From CAVRTM01 sp963724015 (lineage in GTDB: Bacteria; Actinomycetota; Actinomycetes; Actinomycetales; Dermatophilaceae): a DNA stretch of 64,000 bases. The stretch covers positions 930,001-994,000 of the forward strand of contig CAVRTM010000004.1 of NCBI GenBank assembly GCA_963724015.1. Reading direction: 5' to 3'. Position numbers and translations under genes: made by a program. Shown piece after piece: positions 16,749 to 25,148 of this stretch. The first letter of the stretch is position 1; each line of letters starts with the position of its first letter. The notes beneath the pieces are model-generated. The model made no database searches, was not told the DNA's origin, and saw only the letters and a program-made list of their open reading frames with translations.

Positions 16749-17489
16749 GTGACCCATGACGCCCCGCACCCGACGTACCAGCGGGTGCTGCTCAAGCTCT
16801 CCGGCGAGGTCCTCGGCGGCGGCCACGTCGGCCTCGACCCCGAGGTGGTCCGCGAGATCGCCGAGCAGATCGCCGAGGCGGTCAAGGAGGGCGTGCAGGT
16901 CGCGGTCGTCATGGGTGGCGGCAACTTCTTCCGCGGCGCCGAGCTGCAGCAGCACGGCATGGACCGCGCCCGTGCCGACTACATGGGCATGCTCGGCATC
17001 GTCATGAACTGCCTTGCGCTGCAGGACTTCCTGGAGAAGACCGGCATCGACACGCGCGTGCAGACGGCGATCACCATGGGGCAGATCGCCGAGCCGTACA
17101 TCCCGCGCCGCGCGATCCGGCACCTGGAGAAGGGCCGCGTCGTCATCTTCGGCGCGGGCGCCGGCATGCCGTTCTTCACCAGCGACACCGTCTCGGCCCA
17201 GCGGGCGCTGGAGATCAAGTGCGACGTGGTGCTGATGAGCAAGAACGGTGTCGACGGGGTCTACACCGCCGACCCGCGCACCGACCCCGGGGCGGTCAAG
17301 CTGGACCGGGTGACCTACGCCGAGGCCCTGCAGCGGGGTCTGCGGGTGGTCGACGCGGCCGCCTTCAGCCTCTGCATGGACAACAAGCTGCCGATGATCG
17401 TGTTCGGGATGCAGGGTGAGGGCAACATCGCCCGGGCCGTCCGGGGTGAGAAGATCGGCACGCTCGTAACTGCGGATGAGGAGTCCTGA
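16749..17489 (+). CDS. pyrH: Uridylate kinase
   Basis: UMP kinase makes UDP from UMP in pyrimidine nucleotide synthesis and is allosterically controlled by GTP and UTP. The 246-residue protein has VLLKLSGEVLGG at the start (phosphate-binding Lys), VVMGGGNFFRGAEL (about 56-69), the GTDTR-like part GIDTRVQTAITM and the MSKNGVDGVYTADPRTD segment (about 163-179). GTG at 16749 follows a GGAGG at 16740-16744. Its TGA shares a base with the frr ATG. Confidence 0.96.
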   Translation: MTHDAPHPTYQRVLLKLSGEVLGGGHVGLDPEVVREIAEQIAEAVKEGVQVAVVMGGGNFFRGAELQQHGMDRARADYMGMLGIVMNCLALQDFLEKTGIDTRVQTAITMGQIAEPYIPRRAIRHLEKGRVVIFGAGAGMPFFTSDTVSAQRALEIKCDVVLMSKNGVDGVYTADPRTDPGAVKLDRVTYAEALQRGLRVVDAAAFSLCMDNKLPMIVFGMQGEGNIARAVRGEKIGTLVTADEES

Positions 17490-18046
17490 TGATCGACGAC
17501 ACCCTGCTCGAGGCCGAGGAGAAGATGGAGAAGGCCCTCGAGGTGGCCCGGGAGGACTTCTCCACGATCCGGACCGGCCGCGCCAACGCCGCCATGTTCA
17601 ACAAGCTGACCGTCGAGTACTACGGCGCGCAGACCCCGCTGCAGCAGCTGGCGTCCTTCCAGACGCCGGAGGCCCGCACCATCCTGGTCATCCCGTTCGA
17701 CAAGTCGGTGATGGGCGAGATCGAGCGCACGCTGCGCGACTCCAACCTGGGGATCAACCCCAACAACGACGGCCAGGTCATCCGGGTCAACCTCCCGATG
17801 CTGACCGAGGAGCGCCGCCGCGACTACATCAAGCTGGCGCGCACCAAGGGCGAGGACGCCAAGATCTCCATCCGCAACATCCGCCGCAAGGCCAAGGAGG
17901 AGTTCGACCGCCTCGTCAAGGACGGCGAGGTCGGTGAGGACGAGGGCTCCCGCGCCGAGAAGGAGCTCGAGCTGCTGACCAAGCGGCACGTCGACGTGGT
18001 CGACGACCTGCTCAAGCACAAGGAAGCCGAGCTCCTCGACGTCTGA
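17489..18046 (+). CDS. frr: Ribosome recycling factor
   Basis: RRF with EF-G splits post-termination ribosomes. The 185-residue protein is a three-helix bundle with the conserved FSTIRTGRANAAMF (about residues 24-37), the hinge TPLQQLASFQTPEARTIL and VNLPMLTEERRRDYIKLA (about 108-125). Full length, no anomalies. Coupled to pyrH. Confidence 0.97.
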   Translation: MIDDTLLEAEEKMEKALEVAREDFSTIRTGRANAAMFNKLTVEYYGAQTPLQQLASFQTPEARTILVIPFDKSVMGEIERTLRDSNLGINPNNDGQVIRVNLPMLTEERRRDYIKLARTKGEDAKISIRNIRRKAKEEFDRLVKDGEVGEDEGSRAEKELELLTKRHVDVVDDLLKHKEAELLDV

Positions 18047-18064
18047 GGTGTCCGTCCCCCGTCC

Positions 18065-18943
18065 ATGAGCACCCTCCGTCCCCTCCTCCGGCGCACGCCC
18101 CGACGGCGACCCGGCACTGCCGTCGCCGCCCAGCCGGGCCGGGCGCAACCTGCCGGCCGCCCTCGGGGTCGGCCTGGGCCTGGCCGTCCTGGTCGTGGCG
18201 AGCCTGTTCGTCCGCAAGGAGGGCTTCCTCGTCCTGGCCACGGCGGCGATCTGCGTCGGCGTCTGGGAGCTGCGCGACGCGGTGGCCCAGGGCCGGATCC
18301 ACGTTCCGCTCGTGCCCAGCGTGGCCGGCGCCGTCGCGATGATGACCGCGGCGTACGTCGGCGGGGGGCAGGCCCTGACGGTGTCGTTCGGGCTGACCTG
18401 CGTCGCGGTGCTGCTGTGGCGGGCCGTCGACGGGCTGCAGGACGCCGTCCGCGACATCGCCGGCGGGATCTTCGTCGCGGCGTACGTGCCGTTCCTCGCC
18501 TCCTTCTCCATCCTGATGCTGGCCGCCCCGGACGGGGCCTGGCGCGTCTTCGTCTTCATCCTCGTCACCGTGTGCAGCGACGTCGGCGGCTATGCCGTGG
18601 GCGTGGTCGCCGGCCGGCACCCGATGGCGCCCTCGGTCAGCCCCAAGAAGTCCTGGGAGGGGTTCGCCGGGTCCGTCGCGGCCTGCGTGCTCGGCGGCGC
18701 GCTGTCGGTCTCCCTCGCCCTGCACGGTCCGTGGTGGGCCGGCGCCCTGGTCGGGGCTCGCCGCCGCCGTCACCGCCACGCGTCGGGGACCTGACCGAGT
18801 CGACGGTCAAGCGCGACCTCGGCATCAAGGACATGGGCAGCATCCTGCCCGGGCACGGCGGGCTGATGGACCGGCTCGACTCGCTCCTGCTCGTCGCCCC
18901 CGTGGTGTGGGCGCTGCTGACCGTGTTTGTCCCTTCCTCCTGA
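18065..18943 (+). CDS. cdsA: Phosphatidate cytidylyltransferase (frameshifted three times in this sequence)
   Basis: CdsA makes CDP-diacylglycerol from phosphatidate and CTP for phospholipid synthesis in the membrane. Three frames must be joined. ATG 18065 gives only a few residues before the frame carrying PDGDPALPSPPSRAGRNLPA takes over (shift somewhere in 18068-18100); the main body with several membrane helices runs to GALVG near 18753, then LAAAVTAT, then near 18779 the last frame with GDLTESTVKRDLGIKD and PGHGGLMDRLDSL, the CdsA signature with its catalytic Lys/Asp pairs. Each junction is repaired by deleting one base. As cdsA is essential, these shifts are most likely sequence errors. 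Family identity is firm from the C-terminal signature. Confidence 0.88.
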   Translation: MSTLRPLLRRTPRRRPGTAVAAQPGRAQPAGRPRGRPGPGRPGRGEPVRPQGGLPRPGHGGDLRRRLGAARRGGPGPDPRSARAQRGRRRRDDDRGVRRRGAGPDGVVRADLRRGAAVAGRRRAAGRRPRHRRRDLRRGVRAVPRLLLHPDAGRPGRGLARLRLHPRHRVQRRRRLCRGRGRRPAPDGALGQPQEVLGGVRRVRRGLRARRRAVGLPRPARSVVGRRPGRGSPPPSPPRVGDLTESTVKRDLGIKDMGSILPGHGGLMDRLDSLLLVAPVVWALLTVFVPSS

Positions 18944-18963
18944 CGGCTGAGACACTGGGGGAG

Positions 18964-20148
18964 ATGTCTGCCTCCGACCCCACCCCTGCCGCGGCGCCCG
19001 TGAGCGTGGCCGCGCCCACCCGTCGCCCCACACCCGGGCAGCTGACGTTCGCCGCCCCCCGTCGCGGCAAGCCCCCGCAGCACCTGGCCGACCTCGACCC
19101 GGCCGAGCGCAAGGCCGCCGTCGAGGCCCTGGGCCAGAAGGGGTTCCGCGCCAAGCAGCTCTCGACGCACTACTTCGAGCGGCTGGTGGACGCCCCGGAG
19201 GACATGACCGACCTGCCCAAGGCGATCCGGGACGAGCTCGTCGCCGGCCTGCTGCCGCGGCTGATCACCCCGGTGCGCACGCTGCAGGCCGACGAGGGCG
19301 CCACGATCAAGTCGGTCTGGCGACTGCACGACGGGGCGCTGGTCGAGAGCGTGCTGATGCGCTACCCCGGCCGCGTCACCATCTGCGTCTCCAGCCAGGC
19401 CGGCTGCGGCATGAACTGCCCCTTCTGCGCCACCGGCCAGGAGGGGCTGACCCGCAACATGTCCACCGCCGAGATCGTCGAGCAGGTGGTCGCCGCGGCG
19501 CGGCAGCTGCGCCGCGGCGACCTCGCGGGCGGCCCCGAGGACGCCCCGCTGCGGGTCAGCAACGTGGTCTTCATGGGCATGGGGGAGGCGCTGGCCAACT
19601 ACAAGGCCGCCATCGGCGCCATCCGCCGGCTGACCGACCCGGCGCCGGACGGTCTCGGCATGTCCGCCCGCGGCATCACGATGTCCACGGTCGGGCTCGT
19701 CCCGGCCATCGACAAGCTGGCCGGCGAGGGCCTGCCCGTGACGCTGGCGCTGTCGCTGCACGCCCCCGACGACGAGCTGCGCAACGAGCTGGTGCCGATC
19801 AACACCCGCTGGTCGGTGGACGAGGCGATCGACGCGGCCCACCGCTACTACGAGGTCACCGGCCGGCGGGTGAGCATCGAGTACGCCCTGATCAAGGACA
19901 TGAACGACCAGGCGTGGCGGGCCGACCTGCTCGGCGACAAGCTGAACCAGCGCGGCCGCGGCTGGGTGCACGTCAACCCGATCCCGCTCAACCCGACGCC
20001 GGGCTCGAAGTGGACCGCCTCGCGCAAGGGCGTCGAGCAGCAGTTCGTCGAGCGGCTGCGCGCGCACGGCATCCCGACGACGGTCCGCGACACCCGCGGT
20101 AGCGAGATCGACGGCGCCTGCGGGCAGCTGGCCTCCGCCACCGCCTGA
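18964..20148 (+). CDS. rlmN: 23S rRNA/tRNA (adenine-C2)-methyltransferase RlmN
   Basis: RlmN is a radical-SAM enzyme that methylates C2 of A2503 in 23S rRNA and A37 in some tRNAs. The 394-residue protein has the Fe-S motif C-x3-C-x2-C in AGCGMNCPFCATG (Cys near 147, 151, 154), the AdoMet GEALANY region (VVFMGMGEALANY, about 200-212), ALSLHAPDDELR (about 260-271) and the C-terminal catalytic Cys in GSEIDGACGQL (about 387). The usual wording is GEPLANY; here Ala replaces Pro. ATG 18964 lies 20 bases after cdsA. Confidence 0.95.
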   Translation: MSASDPTPAAAPVSVAAPTRRPTPGQLTFAAPRRGKPPQHLADLDPAERKAAVEALGQKGFRAKQLSTHYFERLVDAPEDMTDLPKAIRDELVAGLLPRLITPVRTLQADEGATIKSVWRLHDGALVESVLMRYPGRVTICVSSQAGCGMNCPFCATGQEGLTRNMSTAEIVEQVVAAARQLRRGDLAGGPEDAPLRVSNVVFMGMGEALANYKAAIGAIRRLTDPAPDGLGMSARGITMSTVGLVPAIDKLAGEGLPVTLALSLHAPDDELRNELVPINTRWSVDEAIDAAHRYYEVTGRRVSIEYALIKDMNDQAWRADLLGDKLNQRGRGWVHVNPIPLNPTPGSKWTASRKGVEQQFVERLRAHGIPTTVRDTRGSEIDGACGQLASATA

Positions 20149-20178
20149 GACAACCGGCGGCACCGTCGCCGCGGGGCG

Positions 20179-21264
20179 TCACCGGCTGAGCAGCTCCAGC
20201 GCCTCCTGCGGCGCGTCCACCAGGTGTACGGCGCGCGACATGCCCCGGTCCGCGCCGAGGGCCGACAGGGTCTCCCACACGGGGACCACCTCGGTCCAGT
20301 GCTCGTGTGCCGACGAGGACGAGCGGAGGCAGCGGCGCCTCGCCGTAGTAGAGACGCGTCGCTGCCTGGAAGACCTCCTGCACGGTGCCCGCGGCGCCCG
20401 GCAGGACGATGACACCGGACGTGCACCGCGCCAGCAGACCGTCCTCGCGCACGGCGTTGGAGAAGAACTTGGCCAGCCCGTCCACGAACACCCCCGGCGG
20501 CTCGTGCCCGTAGAACCACGTGGGCACCCCGACGCTGCGAGGCGCGGTGCCCGGCGGCGGCGCGGCGTCCGCCCGCACCCGCAGCGCGAGGCCCGCCCAG
20601 GCGGTGACGTCCGCGGTGAACGACGGCACGGCGGCGAGGCGGCCCAGGGCGTCGTCGAGGGCGGCCCGGTCCCGGCAGAACGCGCCGAGGTTGGCCGCCT
20701 CCATCGCGCCGGGGCCGCCTCCGGTGGCCACCAGGAACCCGGCGCGAGCCAGCGACTGCCCCAGCAACGCCGCCGCGGCGTACGGCGGCGTGCCGCGAGG
20801 GGTGGCATGGCCACCCATGACCCCGACCACGGACCGGCCGGCGACCAGCTCATCCAGGGCGTCCGACATCGAGTCGTCGTGGATCGCCCGCAGCAGGGTC
20901 ACGAACACGTCCCTGCTGGTGGAGGCGTCGCGCGACCAGCGGTACGCGCGGGCGTCCGGCGTGCCGTCGTAGCCGGCCCGGTCCAGGCCGGCGTACAGCT
21001 CCTCGGGCCGGTAGAGGGTCGCCCGGTAGGGGTCGACCGGGGCGTGCGGGTCGTTGGGAAAGATCAGGGCGCGACAGCGGCGCAGGTGGTGCTCGAGCTC
21101 AGGGCGTCAGCTGCCCCCCGAGCACCACCAGCCCCTCGAGGTCGGTGCGCGCCAGCAGGGCCGCCGCCCGTCCGCGCAGGTCGAGGCCCTGCAGCCGCAG
21201 GCCGGCGAGCGGGGCGGACCTCGGCCAGGGCCCGGTCGAGCGCGTCCAGACTCTCGATCTCCAT
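20179..21264 (-). CDS. LOG family / Rossmann-fold nucleotide-binding protein (three frameshifts)
   Basis: This minus-strand gene encodes a protein of about 360 residues in the LOG (lysine-decarboxylase-like) superfamily. The N-terminus (MEIESLDALDRALAEVRP) continues after a shift near 21222 into LAGLRLQGLDLRGRAAALLA, after a second near 21110 into LEHHLRRCRALIFPNDPHAP, and the core VGVMGGHATPRG, ATGGGPGAMEAANLGAF and IVLPGAAGTVQEVFQA follows; a third shift near 20303 leads to EHWTEVVPVWETLSALGAD and the end. Each shift is fixed by deleting one base. LOG enzymes free cytokinin-like adenine bases and have PGGxGTxxE; here the motif is PGAAGTVQE, with Gly to Ala, so catalytic activity of that type is doubtful. 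Confidence 0.78.
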
Positions 21265-21336
21265 GGGGGCATCCTCGCCGGTCCGGGCGCCGCGAAGGCG
21301 CCCGGACCGGCGCACGACACGCGGTGGGGTGCAGGC

Positions 21337-22010
21337 TCAGCGGCCCAGGCCGGCCTGGTCCACCTTGCGGTGGAAGCGCATGCCCGCGAGACCGCCCAGG
21401 ACGGCGCCGACGAGGCTGGCCACCGCGACGACCAGCAGGGCGATGATGCCGCCGGTGCTGAGCGTGCCCTCGTTGACCGGGATGCGGGGGAAGCTGTTGA
21501 GCTTGGCGAGGACGTCGAACTTGGAGCCGGCGACCACGCCGAGCACGGCCACGACGACGGCGATGACCACGGCCCACAGCCACACGGCGATGCCCTGCTT
21601 CATCCCGTTGAAGCGCGCCATCCGGCCCGCGACGTAGCCGCCGCAGTAGTAGGAGACGAACAGGATCAGCAGGAGCGCGATGCCGCCGGCGAGGCCCACG
21701 GTCCTGGGGTCCTTCGTCGCCTGGCTCGTGGCCGCGGTCGACCGAGGTGCCCGGTGCTGAGCCCGACGGCCGCGCCGGCGGCCGCGAGCAGGGCGGTGAG
21801 CAGCACCGCGGTGCCCGTCGCCGTCAGCCAGCCGAAGAAGGCCGAGCCGACCTTGATGCCGCCGTACGCGTCCTTCTCCCGGGCCACGACCGTGTGGCGG
21901 TCGGCGGTGCCGGGGTCGAGGCGGGTGTCGTGCTCGTCCCGGGCCGCCGTGGCCCGGCCCCTGCCGTCGGTGCCGTCGCCGGCGGAGGACGGGTCGTAGC
22001 TCGTGCTCAT
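21337..22010 (-). CDS. Four-helix membrane protein of unknown function (one frameshift)
   Basis: I do not recognise the family. The protein starts with a polar, charged 45-residue segment (MSTSYDPSSAGDGTDGRGR onward), then helix 1 (FFGWLTATGTAVLLTALLAA), helix 2 (GLAGGIALLLILFVSYYCGG), helix 3 (VWLWAVVIAVVVAVLGVVAG) and helix 4 (GGIIALLVVAVASLVGAVLG), and ends HRKVDQAGLGR. The frame changes near 21745; a missing base or two extra bases would account for it. YGGIKVGSAFFGWL before helix 1 is the most family-like motif. It is divergently transcribed from the TetR gene, so the regulator may control it. Confidence 0.65.
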
Positions 22011-22271
22011 GGTGTGCTCCTTCGTGGTGACCGGTGGTCCGGGGCGTGCCGCTGCCACCGACACTCACGCCCTCCTTGCCCCGGCGGATACGACGTAAAC
22101 GGCCAGCCCGGGCGCGGGCCGCCGGCGCGGCGCGAGGGGTGGCCCGGCGCCGGGTCGGGCGCAGGTCACGGCCCGGGACTCGCGGGGGCGGGTTTCGGGA
22201 ACCGGCGTCCGGACGGAAGACTGGCGCCGGGTGCGGTGTCGTGCCCGACGACCGGGAGCGAGGACGAGTCG

Positions 22272-23009
22272 ATGGCCGGCGCGGAGCACGAGGAGACGAT
22301 GGCCCCCCTGCGGCACGCGGCCAGGGGGAGCCTCACCCGCGAGCTGATCCTCGCCGCGGCGATCGAGTTCGTCGACGAGTTCGGGCTGTCAGCGCTGACC
22401 ATGCGTGCGCTGGGGCGGCACCTGGGTGTGGAGGCGATGGCGCTGTACCGCTACGTCAACGGCCGCGAGGACCTGCTGGAGGGGGTCGTCGACCGCCTGG
22501 TGGGCGAGCTCCGGGTCGCGGCGGCCGGTCAGGACCTGGGCCCGGTCGACGGGTGGCAGGGCTACCTGCAGTGGCTGGCCAGGGCGGTCCGCCAGATCGC
22601 CCGCGAGCACCCCGGCATCTTCCCGTTGATGGCGACCCGGCACCCCGCGGCACCGTGGCTGCGGCCGCCGCTGCGCAGCCTCGAGGTCGTCGAGGACTTC
22701 CTGGACGCGCTGATCTCGCGGGGCTTCACCGACGAGACGGCGGTCGCGGCCTACCGGTCCTTCTCCAGCTTCCTGCTGGGGCACCTGCTGCTCGAGGCCG
22801 CTGCGCTCGGCGCCCAGACCTCCCCGCCGGAGGAGCCGCTCGACGAGGGTGATGCGGACGTGCCCAACGCCGACGCCGACCTGGAGCTGAAGGCGTTCCC
22901 TCACGTGGAGCGGCTGGAGCCGCTGCTGTCCCAGGACCATGCCGACGCGGAGTTCGAGCAGTCGCTGGAGGACCTGCTGGACCGGTTGGACCGCACCGTC
23001 GCCCAGTGA
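22272..23009 (+). CDS. TetR/AcrR family transcriptional regulator
   Basis: This 245-residue protein has an N-terminal TetR helix-turn-helix (LTRELILAAAIEFVDEFGLS, then MRALGRHLGVEAMALYRYVN, about residues 21-65) and a C-terminal ligand domain of the TetR_C/TetRP11 type (WLARAVRQIAREHPGIFPLM). A spacer rich in Asp/Glu/Pro lies near residues 195-215. It probably represses a neighbouring gene in response to a small ligand; the divergent membrane protein is the nearest candidate. The start is the ATG at 22272, giving the usual short polar N-terminus. Confidence 0.9.
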   Translation: MAGAEHEETMAPLRHAARGSLTRELILAAAIEFVDEFGLSALTMRALGRHLGVEAMALYRYVNGREDLLEGVVDRLVGELRVAAAGQDLGPVDGWQGYLQWLARAVRQIAREHPGIFPLMATRHPAAPWLRPPLRSLEVVEDFLDALISRGFTDETAVAAYRSFSSFLLGHLLLEAAALGAQTSPPEEPLDEGDADVPNADADLELKAFPHVERLEPLLSQDHADAEFEQSLEDLLDRLDRTVAQ

Positions 23010-23042
23010 CCGACCCTCGCCGGGCCGCCGGGCCGCGGCGGG

Positions 23043-24036
23043 TCAGTCGCGGGACGCCGCCGCGAGGGCGTCCTGCGCGCGGCTCCTGGAGGTGGCTGCG
23101 CAGGTGGTGCAGGATGCTGGTCAGCCGGCGGGAGACCTGCATCTGGCTGATGCCGAGCGCCGTGCCGATCTCGGACTGGGTGCAGGCGTCGATGAAGCGC
23201 ATGTGCAGGATCATCCGGTCGCGGGCCGAGAGCCCGGCGATGGCCGGGCGCAGCTGGCTCATCACCTCGACCCGGGCGTAGTCGTCGCTCTCGTCGACGA
23301 TGAGGTCACCGACGGGCACCTCGCTGCCCGGCGCCGGCGCGTCGAGGGACACCGGGGCGAAGTTCTGCGTCGCGATCATCGCCTGGGCCACGTCGTCGCT
23401 CTCGACCTGCAGCTCCTCGGCCACCTCCGCCACCGTCGGCTCGTGGTGCAGCGTCTGGCTGAGGTCGGAGGCCGTGGAACGGACCGAGAGCACCAGCTCC
23501 TGGATGGCGCGCGGCGGGCGCACGCCCCAGCCGTGGTCGCGGAAGTGCTTCTTGAGGTCCCCGGCGATGCTGGGGGCGGCGTAGGCGGCGAAGGCGCGCC
23601 CGCGGCCCGGCTCGAACCGGCGTACGGCCTTGATCAGCGCGAGCAGGGCCACCTGCTCGAGGTCCTCGACCTCGATGCCCCGGCCCCGGTAGCGGTGCGC
23701 GATGCGCAGGGCCATGCCCTGGTTGAGCAGGACCACCTCGTTCAGCAGCCGCTGTCGGGCGACCGCCGAACGGGCCGCCTCGGCGCGCTTGAAGAGCCGC
23801 TGGGTGCGGACCTCGTCGCCCTGTCGCCGTGCCGGTAGGCCGGGGTCGTCGAACTCCCGGTCTGCAGCGGCGGCAGTGGGGGCGGGCATGGCGTCGTCGC
23901 CGGAGGATGCCGCAGGGCCGGCGGAGGCGGCGGGGTCGCCGGTCGCGGCGAGGTCCTCGAGGTCGACCGGCGGGGTGTCGAGGGGAGGAACCGCGAGGGG
24001 ACCGGGGAGGACGGGGCGTTCGATGGAGAAGGGCAC
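23043..24036 (-). CDS. SigB/SigF/SigG-type RNA polymerase sigma factor (probable frameshift near the 3' end)
   Basis: This is an alternative sigma factor of the SigB/F/G stress and development group. After a Pro/Ala/Asp-rich N-terminal extension of about 75 residues, region 2 is clear (LNEVVLLNQGMALRIAHRY, GIEVEDLEQVALLALIKAV, RFEPGRGRAFAAYAAPSIAG), followed by region 3 (ELVLSVRSTASDLSQTLHHE) and region 4 (LSARDRMILHMRFIDACTQS, IGTALGISQMQVSRRLTSIL). As sequenced, the frame stays open to 22726 with a low-complexity Arg/Pro tail antisense to the TetR gene; deleting one base near 23065 gives the natural ending EPRADALAAASRD at 23043, which I prefer. No anti-sigma factor gene is adjacent. Confidence 0.87.
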
Positions 24037-24168
24037 GGTGCTCCGATGCAGACGACGTCCCTCGGGCCTCGCTGCTGAAGCCGCTCAGGACGGGTCACAC
24101 AACCACAAACGGGCCGCCGGCTCAACAACCACCCTGGCCGCGGGGGCCGACAGGGGCGTTCACGCCGC

Positions 24169-24540
24169 TCAGACCTGCCGAGGCAGCAATCCCGTGGACA
24201 TGACCTGCAACCACGCGAGTCGCTGCCCGCGGACCCGGAAGTAGACGACGTGCTCGACCACGAACGACCTGCCGTGGTTGACGACGTACAGGCGGTATCC
24301 GACGCGGCGGACCTCCGCCACGGCGTCGCTGTCGATGCTCTTGATGCCGGTGATCTCGTCGGCCGGCGTGAGCCACTCGCCCAGCAGGATCTCCAGCAGC
24401 TGCGCCGGACCGTGGGCCTGCTCGAACCGGTCCGGTGTCATCCCGCGGAAGTCCACCTCGGGGTCCAGCAGCGCGAGCAGCGCCGCCTCGTCCCTGCGCG
24501 CCACGGCCGTGGCGAACGAGATTCCCATCTGTTCGGGCAT
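24169..24540 (-). CDS. SnoaL/NTF2-like small protein
   Basis: This 123-residue protein has the length and pattern of an NTF2-like cone fold: helix FATAVARRDEAALLALLDPE, then strand VDFRGMTPDRFEQ, and the three final strands AVAEVRRVGYRLYVVNHG, FVVEHVVYFRVRG and RLAWLQVMSTGLL. Such proteins are polyketide cyclase-like enzymes or ligand binders; no active-site signature can be named. It is a single gene between the sigma factor and a flavin-binding protein gene. Confidence 0.65.
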   Translation of the reverse strand: MPEQMGISFATAVARRDEAALLALLDPEVDFRGMTPDRFEQAHGPAQLLEILLGEWLTPADEITGIKSIDSDAVAEVRRVGYRLYVVNHGRSFVVEHVVYFRVRGQRLAWLQVMSTGLLPRQV

Positions 24541-24649
24541 GGCACCATCCCGTGTCCGGTGTGGTCCTCACGGTACGCGGGGCCGCTGTGGCCCGTATCC
24601 CCCGTTTGCACGGGTCGCGGCGGCGCCGACGGCGGGGTGCCCCGCACGG

Positions 24650-25039
24650 TCAGGCGTTGCCGAGCACCCGGTCCACGTCGATCTGCAGCACCACGCGGGC
24701 CGGGTTCACCCGTGGCGCCCGGTAGCGGACGGCGTACCGCTCCTCGGCCTCGCGGACGGCGGGACCGTCGGTGAGCACCCGCACCGGGCCCTCCAGGGCC
24801 AGCCACCGGCGCCCGTCGACCTGGGCCACGACCGCGCGGCCGCCCGCGAGCGCGTTGCGGGCCTTGCGGGTCGGACCGCTCGTGATGACCCGGACGACCT
24901 TGGCCTCGTCGTCCCAGGTGAAGCCGACCGGCACCACGTGCGGGCTGCCGTCCGGGCGCATCGTGGTGAGTGTCGCCAGGTGGCGCTCGCGCAGGAAGGC
25001 CAGCACGTCGCCGGGGAGGTCGCGGGGGTCCAGGGGCAC
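24650..25039 (-). CDS. PPOX-class (F420- or FMN-binding) split-barrel protein
   Basis: The 129-residue protein has the split beta-barrel start LAFLRERHLATLTTMRPDGS then PHVVPVGFTWDDEAKVVRVI, TSGPTRKARNALAGGRAVVA and GPVRVLTDGPAVREAEERY, typical of PPOX-class enzymes that bind F420 or FMN. Actinobacterial members often reduce diverse substrates with F420H2, but some only bind the cofactor; the real substrate is unknown. GTG at 25039 (complement) gives the family start PLDPRDLPGDVLAFL. It is divergent from the acyl-CoA synthetase gene. Confidence 0.82.
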   Translation of the reverse strand: MPLDPRDLPGDVLAFLRERHLATLTTMRPDGSPHVVPVGFTWDDEAKVVRVITSGPTRKARNALAGGRAVVAQVDGRRWLALEGPVRVLTDGPAVREAEERYAVRYRAPRVNPARVVLQIDVDRVLGNA

Positions 25040-25148
25040 GCGCTCAGGGTGCCAGAGGCCCGACCGTTCGTCGCAGGACGGCTCCGGCTCGGCGCACCCG
25101 GACCGGACGGCACTGGCGACGACGGCGTGGGAGGGTGAGGATGCGCAC

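Noticed and set aside
22726..23042. C-terminal extension of the sigma factor frame, antisense to the TetR gene
   Set aside because: It is an Arg/Pro/Ala low-complexity run that mirrors the codon bias of the opposite strand; a one-base correction gives a natural stop at 23043.
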